NCBI GenBank assembly: GCA_043768625.1 | Contig: JAYVKG010000100.1 | Coordinates: 1-20,670, forward strand | Source: UKL13-2 sp043768625 | Lineage (GTDB): Bacteria; Pseudomonadota; Gammaproteobacteria; Burkholderiales; Usitatibacteraceae | DNA: 20,670 nucleotides | Reading direction: 5' to 3' | Shown here: positions 1 to 6,772 of the stretch, piece by piece | How positions within the stretch are numbered: the first letter of the stretch is position 1 | Layout of the letters: every line of letters starts with the position of its first letter | Notes under the pieces: generated by a model | Databases searched by the model: none | What the model was told of the DNA's origin: nothing | What the model saw: the letters and a program-made list of their open reading frames with translations, nothing else | Program-made: the position numbers and the translations under genes

Positions 1-1100
1 GATTGGCCGGTCGCGAAAGACAGCATGCGCAGCATTGTCATCGTGAAGCCGGAATGCTCGTCGGGTGCAAGCGACAAATCGCGGCGACCGAGTAATGCAA
101 TCTGATAAAAAAGTTGCACGTCGTCGATGGCAAGGGCGGCGGCCGCACCGACAATTTTTTGCGCATCCGGCCCGTCCGCGGCGGACGGGCCGACACTGTG
201 AACCAGCGCAATGCGCGCGAGCACGCTGGCGAAATCCTTGAGCGTAAGATCAAATGAAATGCTGCGCGACGCGATTTGATCGATCTCGCCGACCATTGCC
301 TTGGCGTCGCCATTGGCAAGGCAGTGCAACATGGCAAACAGATAGCCCTGGTCCAGCGCACCCAGCATCATGGCGACTTGATCTGCTTTCACTGCGCCAG
401 CGCCAAAGGCAATCGCCTGGTCAAGCAGGCTCAGCGAATCACGCACACTGCCCTCCGCCGCGCGGCTCAGCAAGGGCAGCGCCAATGCCTCGAAAGCGAT
501 GTTCTCAGCCTTTAGTATTTTTGCCAGGTGTGTTTCAAGCAGCGCCGGCGGCAAATTTTTTAAATTGAACTGCAGGCATCGCGACAGCACCGTAATCGGC
601 AATTTCTGCGGGTCGGTGGTCGCAAGAATAAACTCGACGTGGCCGGGAGGCTCTTCGAGCGTTTTCAACATTGCATTAAACGCCGACTTCGACAACATAT
701 GTACTTCGTCAATGATGTAGACCTTGTAGCGACCCGATACCGGTGCGTATTGGGCCGTTTCGAGCAATTCACGCATTTCATCGACCTTGGTATTGGTCGC
801 CGCATCAACCTCCAGCAAATCGACAAAGCGGCCGACATCAATGTCAGTGCACGCCGCGCACACGCCACATGGCGCAGAGGTAATCCCGCCATTGCCGTCT
901 ACACCCAGGCAATTTAGCGCTTTGGCTAAAATACGTGCGAGCGTTGTCTTGCCAACGCCTCGGGTGCCGGTGAATAAATAAGCGTGATGGATGCGCCCGC
1001 TATCAAGGGCATTGGTCAAAGCACGCACCACATGATCCTGCCCGACCACGTCTTCAAATTTGCGTGGCCGCCACTTTCGAGCCAGGACTTGATGGGCCAT
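1..1100 (-). CDS. dnaX: DNA polymerase III subunits gamma and tau, N-terminal part (runs off the left edge)
   Basis: This is the clamp-loader ATPase that loads the beta sliding clamp and organises the replicative polymerase. Reading the minus strand from the ATG at 1100 gives MAHQVLARKWRPRKFEDVVG, the classic DnaX start. It continues with the Walker A loop GTRGVGKTT (about residues 45-53), the four zinc-module cysteines (C64, C78, C81, C84), the Walker B/DExx segment IIDEVHML (about 129-136) and the sensor-1 segment ILATTDPQKLP. About 366 codons are present; the gene's 3' end, where programmed frameshifting to gamma occurs in some species, lies outside the window. The ribosome site is weak (AAGG about 11 nt upstream). 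The SRP RNA gene lies 63 nt upstream on the same strand, and the two may share a transcript. The family call is firm; only the truncation limits it. Confidence 0.96.
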   Translation of the reverse strand, partial: MAHQVLARKWRPRKFEDVVGQDHVVRALTNALDSGRIHHAYLFTGTRGVGKTTLARILAKALNCLGVDGNGGITSAPCGVCAACTDIDVGRFVDLLEVDAATNTKVDEMRELLETAQYAPVSGRYKVYIIDEVHMLSKSAFNAMLKTLEEPPGHVEFILATTDPQKLPITVLSRCLQFNLKNLPPALLETHLAKILKAENIAFEALALPLLSRAAEGSVRDSLSLLDQAIAFGAGAVKADQVAMMLGALDQGYLFAMLHCLANGDAKAMVGEIDQIASRSISFDLTLKDFASVLARIALVHSVGPSAADGPDAQKIVGAAAALAIDDVQLFYQIALLGRRDLSLAPDEHSGFTMTMLRMLSFATGQ

Positions 1101-1163
1101 GAGGTTGGTCTGCCTTGTTGTGCGGGGGCGGATTGATGCCACAGATCGCGCCGAATAGGGTGT

Positions 1164-1259
1164 GGCGAGCCTGACCCCCGGCACTTCAATTACTTCGCTG
1201 TGGCTGCTTCGTTCCCGACCTGACCAGATTCACAAAGATTGAATGCGAGGAGACCCGCC
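1164..1259 (-). ncRNA. ffs: Signal recognition particle RNA, small bacterial 4.5S type
   Basis: Read on the minus strand, this stretch contains the universally conserved SRP domain IV core: GGTCAGGTC, then a GGAA tetraloop closed by CG/CG pairs, then GAAGCAGCC. This core is the binding site for the Ffh protein. The ends, GGCGGGTC and GGCTCGCC, pair to close one long hairpin of about 96 nt, the size expected of a 4.5S RNA. It guides co-translational membrane targeting as a complex with Ffh. The gene lies between senA and dnaX on the same strand, and the exact ends are estimated from the pairing. The core motif makes the identification secure. Confidence 0.93.
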
Positions 1260-1266
1260 ACGTCGA

Positions 1267-1272
1267 ATTTTA
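1267..1272 (-). promoter_or_regulatory. Candidate -10 box for the SRP RNA gene
   Basis: The minus strand reads TAAAAT (5 of 6 to TATAAT), 7 nt before the predicted 5' end of the SRP RNA. It lies in the 31-nt gap between the senA stop codon and the RNA. No good -35 hexamer is seen at 16-18 nt spacing. The position fits a dedicated ffs promoter, but this is inference. Confidence 0.45.
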
Positions 1273-1290
1273 TCCCACTTCTCACGCCGA

Positions 1291-2502
1291 TTACGTGATT
1301 GCGCAAGTTCTGAAGCCGCAAAACATATCGGCACGTTCTGGCGTGTAAAAGTTACGGAACTGCGGGTATTTGAGGCGTGGATGCGTCATAAACGAGCCTC
1401 CCTTAAGTACCCGATGCAATATTCCCTGCGAGGCAAACCAGGGCTCGGAATATTCGCGGTAGCGCTCTGCTTTAAAACCCGGATAGGGGGCAAACGGAGA
1501 CGCCGTCCACTCCCACACATGACCCGTTGAAGCCAGAAATTCATTGGATGAGGTTGCTGCATACTCCCATTCGGCTTCGGTCGGCAAACGCCGGTTTTTC
1601 CAGTGACAATAAGCTTCAGCTGCATAAAAATTAACGTGCATTGCGGCAAAATCATTGCGCTGGACGTCAGCGTCATTGCGTTGATCTTGGCGCCGCTGGT
1701 TTTCACGCCACGCGTTGCCTGCAACCGACCAGTAGCGTTGGTCCCAAAAACCATCAGAAGCGACAAAAACAGCAAACTCCCCTGCGCTTACCACCCGTGA
1801 GTCAATTTTAAACGGTGGCAGGCGTTCGCGATGCCCTGGATTTTCATTGTCGAACCTGAACGCGCGCATCTTCTTTTCATACTTTGCCCCCATCTGTACC
1901 AGTCCACCGCCGCAACTAATCTCTGGGGAGGAAAGTCCGCGCGTCGCCACTAATACGCGATCGGGTGCAACCGCTGCCGCCGGCAATTCCAATTGCACCA
2001 GCGTCATGCCGAGCGCTTCGGCGTGCATGTCTTCATGCAACAGCGCCAGTTGAAACCCGTATCGCGCATCCGGACTACTTTTCTCGAGTGCGGCCACGAC
2101 GTTCTTGAGCACACGTTGCATATAATCCGTACACTCGTCTCGCGACGGATATGCCAGATTCCAGCGCATCCGGTGCGTCACTCTGGTGGAATCAAACAGC
2201 TGGTCAGCAACTTCTAGAGACGAAGGCGTGCGGATGCCCTTCACGTCGTCGGCCCGCCAGCGCAATGCAAAAAACTCCTGAAACCAGGCGATGTGTGGCA
2301 GTTCCCAGCAGGGTGGATTAATAATTGCCTCGAACGGAACATGGCGGGGGTCCCAGTAGTCCAGGGGCAAATCGGCATAAACCGCCAGCGTATAATCTCG
2401 CTGCGTAATCAATGCCTGACGTAATCCCTCTACATCACTCGGCACGTCTGTCTTTTTAGCCGCCGACACTGCCGCGCCGCCACTCATTTTTGCATATGCC
2501 AC
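1291..2502 (-). CDS. senA: Selenoneine synthase SenA (EgtB-like non-heme iron oxygenase)
   Basis: SenA is an EgtB relative that forms the C-Se bond between hercynine and a selenosugar during selenoneine synthesis. The N-terminal DinB-like half carries a likely first metal ligand in WELPHIAWFQEFF (H70) and the HX3HXE motif HEDMHAE (H156, H160, E162). The C-terminal sulfatase-modifying-factor-like half shows RLPTEAEWEYAA, GHVWEWTASPF and the tail LKGGSFMTHPRLKYPQFRNFYTPERADMFCGFRTC. The GTG start at 2502 is chosen because GGAG lies 5 nt upstream; the ATG at 2487 (398 aa) lacks a ribosome site. It diverges from senB with overlapping starts and lies next to selD, the context expected of a sen locus. 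An oddity is a short QRND-repeat loop around residues 266-285. EgtB paralogy is clear; the SenA assignment rests on the senB-selD linkage and sequence character. Confidence 0.88.
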   Translation of the reverse strand: MAYAKMSGGAAVSAAKKTDVPSDVEGLRQALITQRDYTLAVYADLPLDYWDPRHVPFEAIINPPCWELPHIAWFQEFFALRWRADDVKGIRTPSSLEVADQLFDSTRVTHRMRWNLAYPSRDECTDYMQRVLKNVVAALEKSSPDARYGFQLALLHEDMHAEALGMTLVQLELPAAAVAPDRVLVATRGLSSPEISCGGGLVQMGAKYEKKMRAFRFDNENPGHRERLPPFKIDSRVVSAGEFAVFVASDGFWDQRYWSVAGNAWRENQRRQDQRNDADVQRNDFAAMHVNFYAAEAYCHWKNRRLPTEAEWEYAATSSNEFLASTGHVWEWTASPFAPYPGFKAERYREYSEPWFASQGILHRVLKGGSFMTHPRLKYPQFRNFYTPERADMFCGFRTCAIT

Positions 2503-3491
2503 AAAATCTCCACGCTAAATCCGTTGTTGCAATCATTACGCCTGCCACTGCCAAGGCCAACAATGGCAATTGGCGCACGGCTAGCCGCTGGCAGTCTTTG
2601 CTGGAACATCAATTCCGGACGATTGTACATTCCTCATGGCCGATTGAGCCGTTGCCTCGCGCGGCCGCCGAGCCGGATATCCTGATCGCGTTGCACGCCC
2701 GCCGTAGTGCCGATTCGATCCTACGTTATCGGTCAGCGCGTCCTGATGGCCCGCTCATCGTCGCACTGACCGGCACTGATTTGTATGCCGATCTTGCCGT
2801 CAGCGCGCAAGCCCGTGCCTCCCTGGACATGGCTGATGCGCTGATCGTGTTGCAGGAAGACGCTATCCAGTACGTGCCCCGTGAGCACCGTAAAAAAACC
2901 CATGTAATTTATCAATCGGCCAAAACCCTTGTACCGGCGACAAAAATAAAGCACCGGCTCAATTGCGTGGTGGCTGGACATCTTCGCGCGGAAAAAGACC
3001 CTGAAATCATTTTTCGACTCGTGGAATCGCTGCCTATCGATTCTCCCATCCACATTCTGCACCTGGGTGCGCCCTATGATGAAGCACTTGCCGAGCGTGC
3101 GCGGACTCTCTCCGGGTCGTCTGCGCACTACCACTGGGCCGGCCCGCTTTCTCATGGCCTGACGCGAGCCGCGATCAAGCGCGCGCACCTGCTCATTCAT
3201 CCTTCGATCATGGAAGGTGGTGCAAATGTCATCGTTGAGGCGCTCTCCGCCGGCACGCCGGTGGTCGCCTCGCACATGTCGGGCAATATTGGCATGCTAG
3301 GCCATGACTATGACGGCTATTTTCCGGTCGGCGACCTGGTCGCCTTGCGGATGCTGCTGGAGCGCTGTGCGCGTGACGCCAACTTTCTGCTACGCCTGAA
3401 CACCGCGTGTGCTGCACGCGCAAAATTATTTTTACCCTCCGCCGAACGAAACGCCCTGGTTAAACTCATAACTGAATTACTTTTGCAGTGA
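2496..3491 (+). CDS. senB: Selenosugar synthase SenB (GT-B fold glycosyltransferase-like)
   Basis: SenB joins selenophosphate to a UDP-sugar to make a selenosugar, the selenium donor for SenA. From the ATG at 2496 the protein is 331 aa. It opens with VVAIITPATAKANNGNWRTASRW, where the TP and NGN residues fit the N-terminal Rossmann half of this family, earlier known only as a putative glycosyltransferase. The C-terminal half shows AGHLRAEKDPEIIFRLVESLP (about 160-180) and the nucleotide-sugar segment IMEGGANVIVEALSAGTPVVAS (about 238-259), with the E and G residues typical of GT family 4. No signal peptide is present. A TTG at 2490 is an alternative start; neither start has a convincing ribosome site. 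The gene is divergent from senA and 82 nt upstream of selD. The GT-B call is firm and the SenB role is supported by context. Confidence 0.88.
   Translation: MPQNLHAKSVVAIITPATAKANNGNWRTASRWQSLLEHQFRTIVHSSWPIEPLPRAAAEPDILIALHARRSADSILRYRSARPDGPLIVALTGTDLYADLAVSAQARASLDMADALIVLQEDAIQYVPREHRKKTHVIYQSAKTLVPATKIKHRLNCVVAGHLRAEKDPEIIFRLVESLPIDSPIHILHLGAPYDEALAERARTLSGSSAHYHWAGPLSHGLTRAAIKRAHLLIHPSIMEGGANVIVEALSAGTPVVASHMSGNIGMLGHDYDGYFPVGDLVALRMLLERCARDANFLLRLNTACAARAKLFLPSAERNALVKLITELLLQ
2508..2511 (-). promoter_or_regulatory. Ribosome binding site that decides the senA start
   Basis: The minus strand reads GGAG, then ATTTT, then the GTG at 2502. The in-frame ATG at 2487 has no purine-rich site in front of it. 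The GGAG lies inside the senB coding region on the other strand. Confidence 0.5.
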
Positions 3492-3513
3492 AACCAAAGG
3501 CACTACAGGCGCG

Positions 3514-3519
3514 TAGAAT
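3514..3519 (+). promoter_or_regulatory. Weak candidate -10 box upstream of selD
   Basis: TAGAAT (5 of 6 to TATAAT) lies in the 82-nt gap between senB and selD, about 55 nt before the selD ATG. No good -35 hexamer is seen, so selD may simply be read through from senB. Confidence 0.25.
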
Positions 3520-3573
3520 CTCGATCGTACAAATTAACACATCAATATTCAACATCAATAGCGGAAATTAAAT

Positions 3574-4638
3574 ATGAACGCTCCAAACGATATTAAAACG
3601 CTGGTTCCCCGCCTCACCTCCCTCTCCCACGGCGGTGGTTGCGGCTGTAAAATTGCGCCTGCCGTGCTGCAGCAGATCATTTCCAAATCTGACTTCGCGA
3701 TGTTGCCGAAAGAGTTGCTGGTTGGTATTGAGACCTCAGACGACGCGGCCGTGTATCAGATCAATGAGACCCAGGCGATTGTTGCAACCACCGATTTTTT
3801 TATGCCAATCGTCGATGATCCATTCGACTTCGGTCGCATTGCCGCAACCAACGCGATTTCTGACGTCTACGCCATGGGCGGCACACCGCTGTTTGCCTTG
3901 GCGCTGGTCGGCATGCCGATCAATACCCTGCCGCTGGCGACGATTAAGCAAATTCTCGACGGCGGCGAAGCCATTTGCAAACTGGCAGGTATCCCGATTG
4001 CCGGCGGCCACACCATCGATTCGGTCGAGCCTATATACGGGCTGGTGGCCATTGGCATCGTCAATCCGAAAAACTTGAAGCGTAACGCGGGTGCCAAACC
4101 GGGCGACATGTTAATCCTCGGCAAGCCGCTCGGAGTAGGCATTCTGAGTGCTGCGCTAAAAAAGGAAAAACTTGATGCGGCAGGTTATGCGGCCATGATT
4201 GCGTCGACGACCAAGCTAAATACACCGGGCATCAAGCTGGGGCAACTGGATGGCGTGAACGCGCTGACCGACGTTACCGGGTTTGGCCTGGCGGGGCACT
4301 TGCTGGAAATATGCCGGGGCTCAAAATTGGCTGCGACCATTGATTTCGCCAAGCTGCCGCTCATCGCGAATGTTCTCGATCTGGCAAAACAAGGTTATGT
4401 AACCGGGGCTTCAGAGCGCAACTGGGACGGCTATGGCACCTATATTTCCATTGATGGCAAATTCGGCGCAGTGGAACGAAATCTGCTAACTGACCCACAA
4501 ACTTCGGGCGGCTTACTGGTGGCCTGTGACGGGTCGGCGGTGGATAAAGTATTGGCCATTTTTAAAGCCGAAGGATTTGCTGATGCCACCGTTATTGGTG
4601 AGATGACAGAGGGCAAACCGCAGGTGGTGGTTAAGTAG
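3574..4638 (+). CDS. selD: Selenide, water dikinase (selenophosphate synthase; SenC role)
   Basis: SelD makes selenophosphate from selenide and ATP in the cytosol. At 354 aa the length is normal for the family. The active-site loop reads SLSHGGGCGCKI, with C23 and K26 matching the catalytic Cys and Lys near the start of E. coli SelD (Cys17, Lys20). The catalytic residue is therefore Cys, not selenocysteine. Downstream come the ATP/metal segments SDDAAVY, ATTDFFMPIVDDP and ISDVYAMGGTP, and the C-terminal TDPQTSGGLLVAC. GGAA lies 8 nt upstream of the ATG. The product can feed SenB for selenoneine and MnmH for tRNA selenouridine; both potential users are in this window. In described sen operons this paralogue is called senC. 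Whether it is the only copy in the genome cannot be seen. Confidence 0.96.
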   Translation: MNAPNDIKTLVPRLTSLSHGGGCGCKIAPAVLQQIISKSDFAMLPKELLVGIETSDDAAVYQINETQAIVATTDFFMPIVDDPFDFGRIAATNAISDVYAMGGTPLFALALVGMPINTLPLATIKQILDGGEAICKLAGIPIAGGHTIDSVEPIYGLVAIGIVNPKNLKRNAGAKPGDMLILGKPLGVGILSAALKKEKLDAAGYAAMIASTTKLNTPGIKLGQLDGVNALTDVTGFGLAGHLLEICRGSKLAATIDFAKLPLIANVLDLAKQGYVTGASERNWDGYGTYISIDGKFGAVERNLLTDPQTSGGLLVACDGSAVDKVLAIFKAEGFADATVIGEMTEGKPQVVVK

Positions 4639-4665
4639 CGAGCCCGCATTAGCTAGCTAAAACAT

Positions 4666-4721
4666 AGCACTGGTGCGGCTTTATGAGAATTTTAAACCTG
4701 TAAGGTACGCCAGTGCTGGCG
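4666..4721. repeat. Inverted-repeat hairpin between selD and egtB containing CGCCAGTGCTGGCG
   Basis: AGCACTGGTG (4666-4675) pairs with CGCCAGTGCT (4708-4717) over ten positions, nine Watson-Crick and one G-U, around a loop of about 32 nt. The right arm runs on into the perfect small palindrome CGCCAGTGCTGGCG (4708-4721). The same 12-base core recurs at 11573-11584. No T-run follows, so it is not a classic intrinsic terminator. It could protect the selD 3' end or belong to a dispersed intergenic repeat family. Confidence 0.55.
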
Positions 4722-4796
4722 TGATGCGCTTGAACATCGTCTGGCTGCAGCGGCAAGCAGTCTTGAGAAGCGCCCAACTTTGCTGAACAGAATTCC

Positions 4797-4800
4797 GGAG
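4797..4800 (+). promoter_or_regulatory. Ribosome binding site that decides the egtB start
   Basis: CCGGAG with a 6-nt spacer precedes the GTG at 4807. The in-frame TTG at 4780, which would add nine residues, has no such site. Confidence 0.55.
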
Positions 4801-4806
4801 AAAATC

Positions 4807-6135
4807 GTGATTTTGACCAAGCCGATTAGCACCGCCGTTGTTGACCCCTGCGATTCCGCTCTGGCCATACGCTTTGCCCAAGTGCGTGCGACCACGGAGA
4901 GTTTAACTTCACTGCTTTCAAGCGAAGACGCCTGCCTCCAATCGATGCCCGAAGCGAGCCCGACCAAATGGCACCTCGCGCACACCAGCTGGTTTTTTGA
5001 AACGTTTGTTCTGGAACGCAAAGACCCCGCGTTCCGACCTTTTAACCCAGCGTTCAGGGTGTTGTTCAATTCTTATTACAACGCCGTGGGCGACAAACAC
5101 CCCCGCGCTGAGCGCGGTTTAATTTCTCGGCCGGACCTGACAGAAGTATTGGCGTACCGCGCCCATGTCACTGCCCGCGTCGCCGAATTGCTCCCCGCCC
5201 TTGAAGCCGGCGATCCAGAATTCACCAGGCTCATGTGGCTGGGCTGTCATCACGAGCAACAGCACCAGGAACTAATTCTCACCGACCTGAAGCATCTGTT
5301 GTCGAAAAACCCGCTTAAGCCTGCCTACCAGCAGCGCTGGCCGCTTACCCCTGTCGAAGCACGCAAACCGCGGTGGGTGGGCTTCGCTGGCGGCGTGGTT
5401 TCAATCGGACGCGATATTGCAGCCGACAGCAACGTTTTCGCCTTTGATAACGAAGGCCCGCGCCATCAGGTCTTTCTGGAGCCGTTCGAATTGGCCTCAT
5501 ATCCGGTGACGCACGGCGACTTTGCGGCGTTCATCGCCGATCGAGGTTATGCGCGACAGGAGTTGTGGTTATCTGCGGGCTGGGATTGGGTGCAAATGAA
5601 CAAAATTTCTGCGCCGCTTTATTGGCAGCTTCGCGATAACGGCTGGGATACCTTTACGCTGCACGGCATGGTACCCATTGACGCACATACGCCAATTTGT
5701 CATATCAATTATTTCGAAGCGGATGCGTACGCCAGGTGGGCTTCCGAGCAATCACGTTGGCAAGGCGCTCGGCTGCCGCGCGAAGCCGAGTGGGAACACG
5801 CAGCCAGCACGGTCACCATCGAAGGAAATTTTCTGGAGAGCCGCGCCCTGCACCCGCTGGCGCTCCGCCAGGAAAATAATTCTGCGCAACTGTCACAACT
5901 TTTTGGCGACGTGTGGGAGTGGACGCAAAGCGCTTACTTGTCCTATCCGCGCTTTTGTGCAGTGGCAGGTGCCGTAGGCGAATACAACGGCAAATTCATG
6001 TGCAACCAGTTCGTGCTGCGCGGCGGTTCGTGCGCCACGCCGCAACAGCATGTTCGTGTCACTTATCGAAACTTCTTTCCCCCGGACGCGCGCTGGCAGT
6101 TTTCCGGACTACGACTCGCACGTGACACTGGATGA
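4807..6135 (+). CDS. egtB: Ergothioneine biosynthesis protein EgtB (hercynine oxygenase, C-S bond forming)
   Basis: EgtB is a non-heme iron enzyme that couples hercynine to cysteine or gamma-glutamylcysteine with O2, giving the sulfoxide precursor of ergothioneine. Numbered from the TTG at 4780, it shows PTKWHLAHTSWFFETF (metal His H68), then CHHEQQHQEL with HX3HXE (H158, H162, E164). The C-terminal domain shows RLPREAEWEHAA, FGDVWEWTQSAYL and LRGGSCATPQQHVRVTYRNFFPPDARWQFSGLRLARD. The GTG at 4807 is preferred because GGAG lies 6 nt upstream, giving 442 aa. The stop overlaps the next gene's ATG by 4 nt, so the methyltransferase is probably translationally coupled. It is clearly distinct from SenA at 1291-2502, so this strain holds both paralogues. 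The thiol donor cannot be read from the sequence with certainty. Confidence 0.93.
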   Translation: MILTKPISTAVVDPCDSALAIRFAQVRATTESLTSLLSSEDACLQSMPEASPTKWHLAHTSWFFETFVLERKDPAFRPFNPAFRVLFNSYYNAVGDKHPRAERGLISRPDLTEVLAYRAHVTARVAELLPALEAGDPEFTRLMWLGCHHEQQHQELILTDLKHLLSKNPLKPAYQQRWPLTPVEARKPRWVGFAGGVVSIGRDIAADSNVFAFDNEGPRHQVFLEPFELASYPVTHGDFAAFIADRGYARQELWLSAGWDWVQMNKISAPLYWQLRDNGWDTFTLHGMVPIDAHTPICHINYFEADAYARWASEQSRWQGARLPREAEWEHAASTVTIEGNFLESRALHPLALRQENNSAQLSQLFGDVWEWTQSAYLSYPRFCAVAGAVGEYNGKFMCNQFVLRGGSCATPQQHVRVTYRNFFPPDARWQFSGLRLARDTG

Positions 6136-6752
6136 GCGAACAGCTGGATGCTGCCAATCGCCTGTATGCGGCGCTTGCGCCCAAATACGACGCGGAAACA
6201 AAATTTATTGCCGGCATCCGGCAACATGCCATCGCGGCGTTACGTTTGCAACCGGGCGAGATCGTGCTCGACGCGGGCTGCGGTACCGGCTGGTGCCTGC
6301 CGAGGTTGTCTTCCGGTGTCAGCGAAAACGGTCGCGTCATTGGCTTTGAACCGTCAACCGACATGCTGGCACTTGCCAAGCTAAGGGTGGCGCAACAAAA
6401 ACTCGCCAATGTGTCGTTGCAACTAGCGAGCGGCGAAACGGTCGTGCTTGTCCAAGCTCCGGACGCCATACTCTTCAGCTATACCCATGAGTTAATTCGT
6501 TCGCGGCGTTCATTGGAAAATATTTTTCGGCAGGCCAAATCGGGAACCCGCATCGTCGCCGTGAGTACCAAATTTTTTCCCAAATGGTTTTTTGTCGGCA
6601 ACTGGTACCTGCGATACACCCATCGCGTGACGATCAACAATTTTGAAAGTTTTGATCGCCCCTGGACACTTTTGGCCGATTTCTGTAAGGACTATGCCGT
6701 GCGGACCACCCTGCCAGGCAGCCGCTATCTTTTCGAAGGCAGGCTGCCCTGA
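6132..6752 (+). CDS. Class I SAM-dependent methyltransferase of unknown substrate, coupled to egtB
   Basis: This 206-aa cytosolic protein carries the SAM-binding motif I EIVLDAGCGTG (about 43-53) and the acidic end of strand beta-2 in VIGFEPS (E73 would contact the SAM ribose). A UbiE/Methyltransf_11-like fold is likely; no signal peptide or membrane segment is seen. The ATG overlaps the egtB stop by 4 nt (ATGA), strong evidence for co-expression with EgtB. It is not EgtD: it lacks the EgtD motifs and is much shorter. In OvoA, an EgtB-like domain is fused to a C-terminal methyltransferase, so this pair may be a split analogue. A role in methylating ergothioneine, selenoneine or an intermediate is inference only. 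The family call is firm and the substrate is unknown. Confidence 0.85.
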   Translation: MSEQLDAANRLYAALAPKYDAETKFIAGIRQHAIAALRLQPGEIVLDAGCGTGWCLPRLSSGVSENGRVIGFEPSTDMLALAKLRVAQQKLANVSLQLASGETVVLVQAPDAILFSYTHELIRSRRSLENIFRQAKSGTRIVAVSTKFFPKWFFVGNWYLRYTHRVTINNFESFDRPWTLLADFCKDYAVRTTLPGSRYLFEGRLP

Positions 6753-6772
6753 AAGTCCGCGTTGTGAAAAAA

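Noticed and set aside
2733..3275. 180-aa antisense open frame
   Set aside because: Opposite senB, very Arg/Gly-rich, no domain; a shadow frame.
3574..4638. SelD with an in-frame TGA for selenocysteine
   Set aside because: The catalytic position reads Cys (GGGCGCK) and the frame is intact; no Sec codon or SECIS element is needed.
4807..6752. egtB plus methyltransferase as an ovoA split by frameshift
   Set aside because: EgtB has a complete normal C-terminus, and the next gene starts at a standard 4-nt ATGA overlap rather than continuing the same protein. egtD nearby supports ergothioneine. The analogy to OvoA is kept only as a hypothesis.
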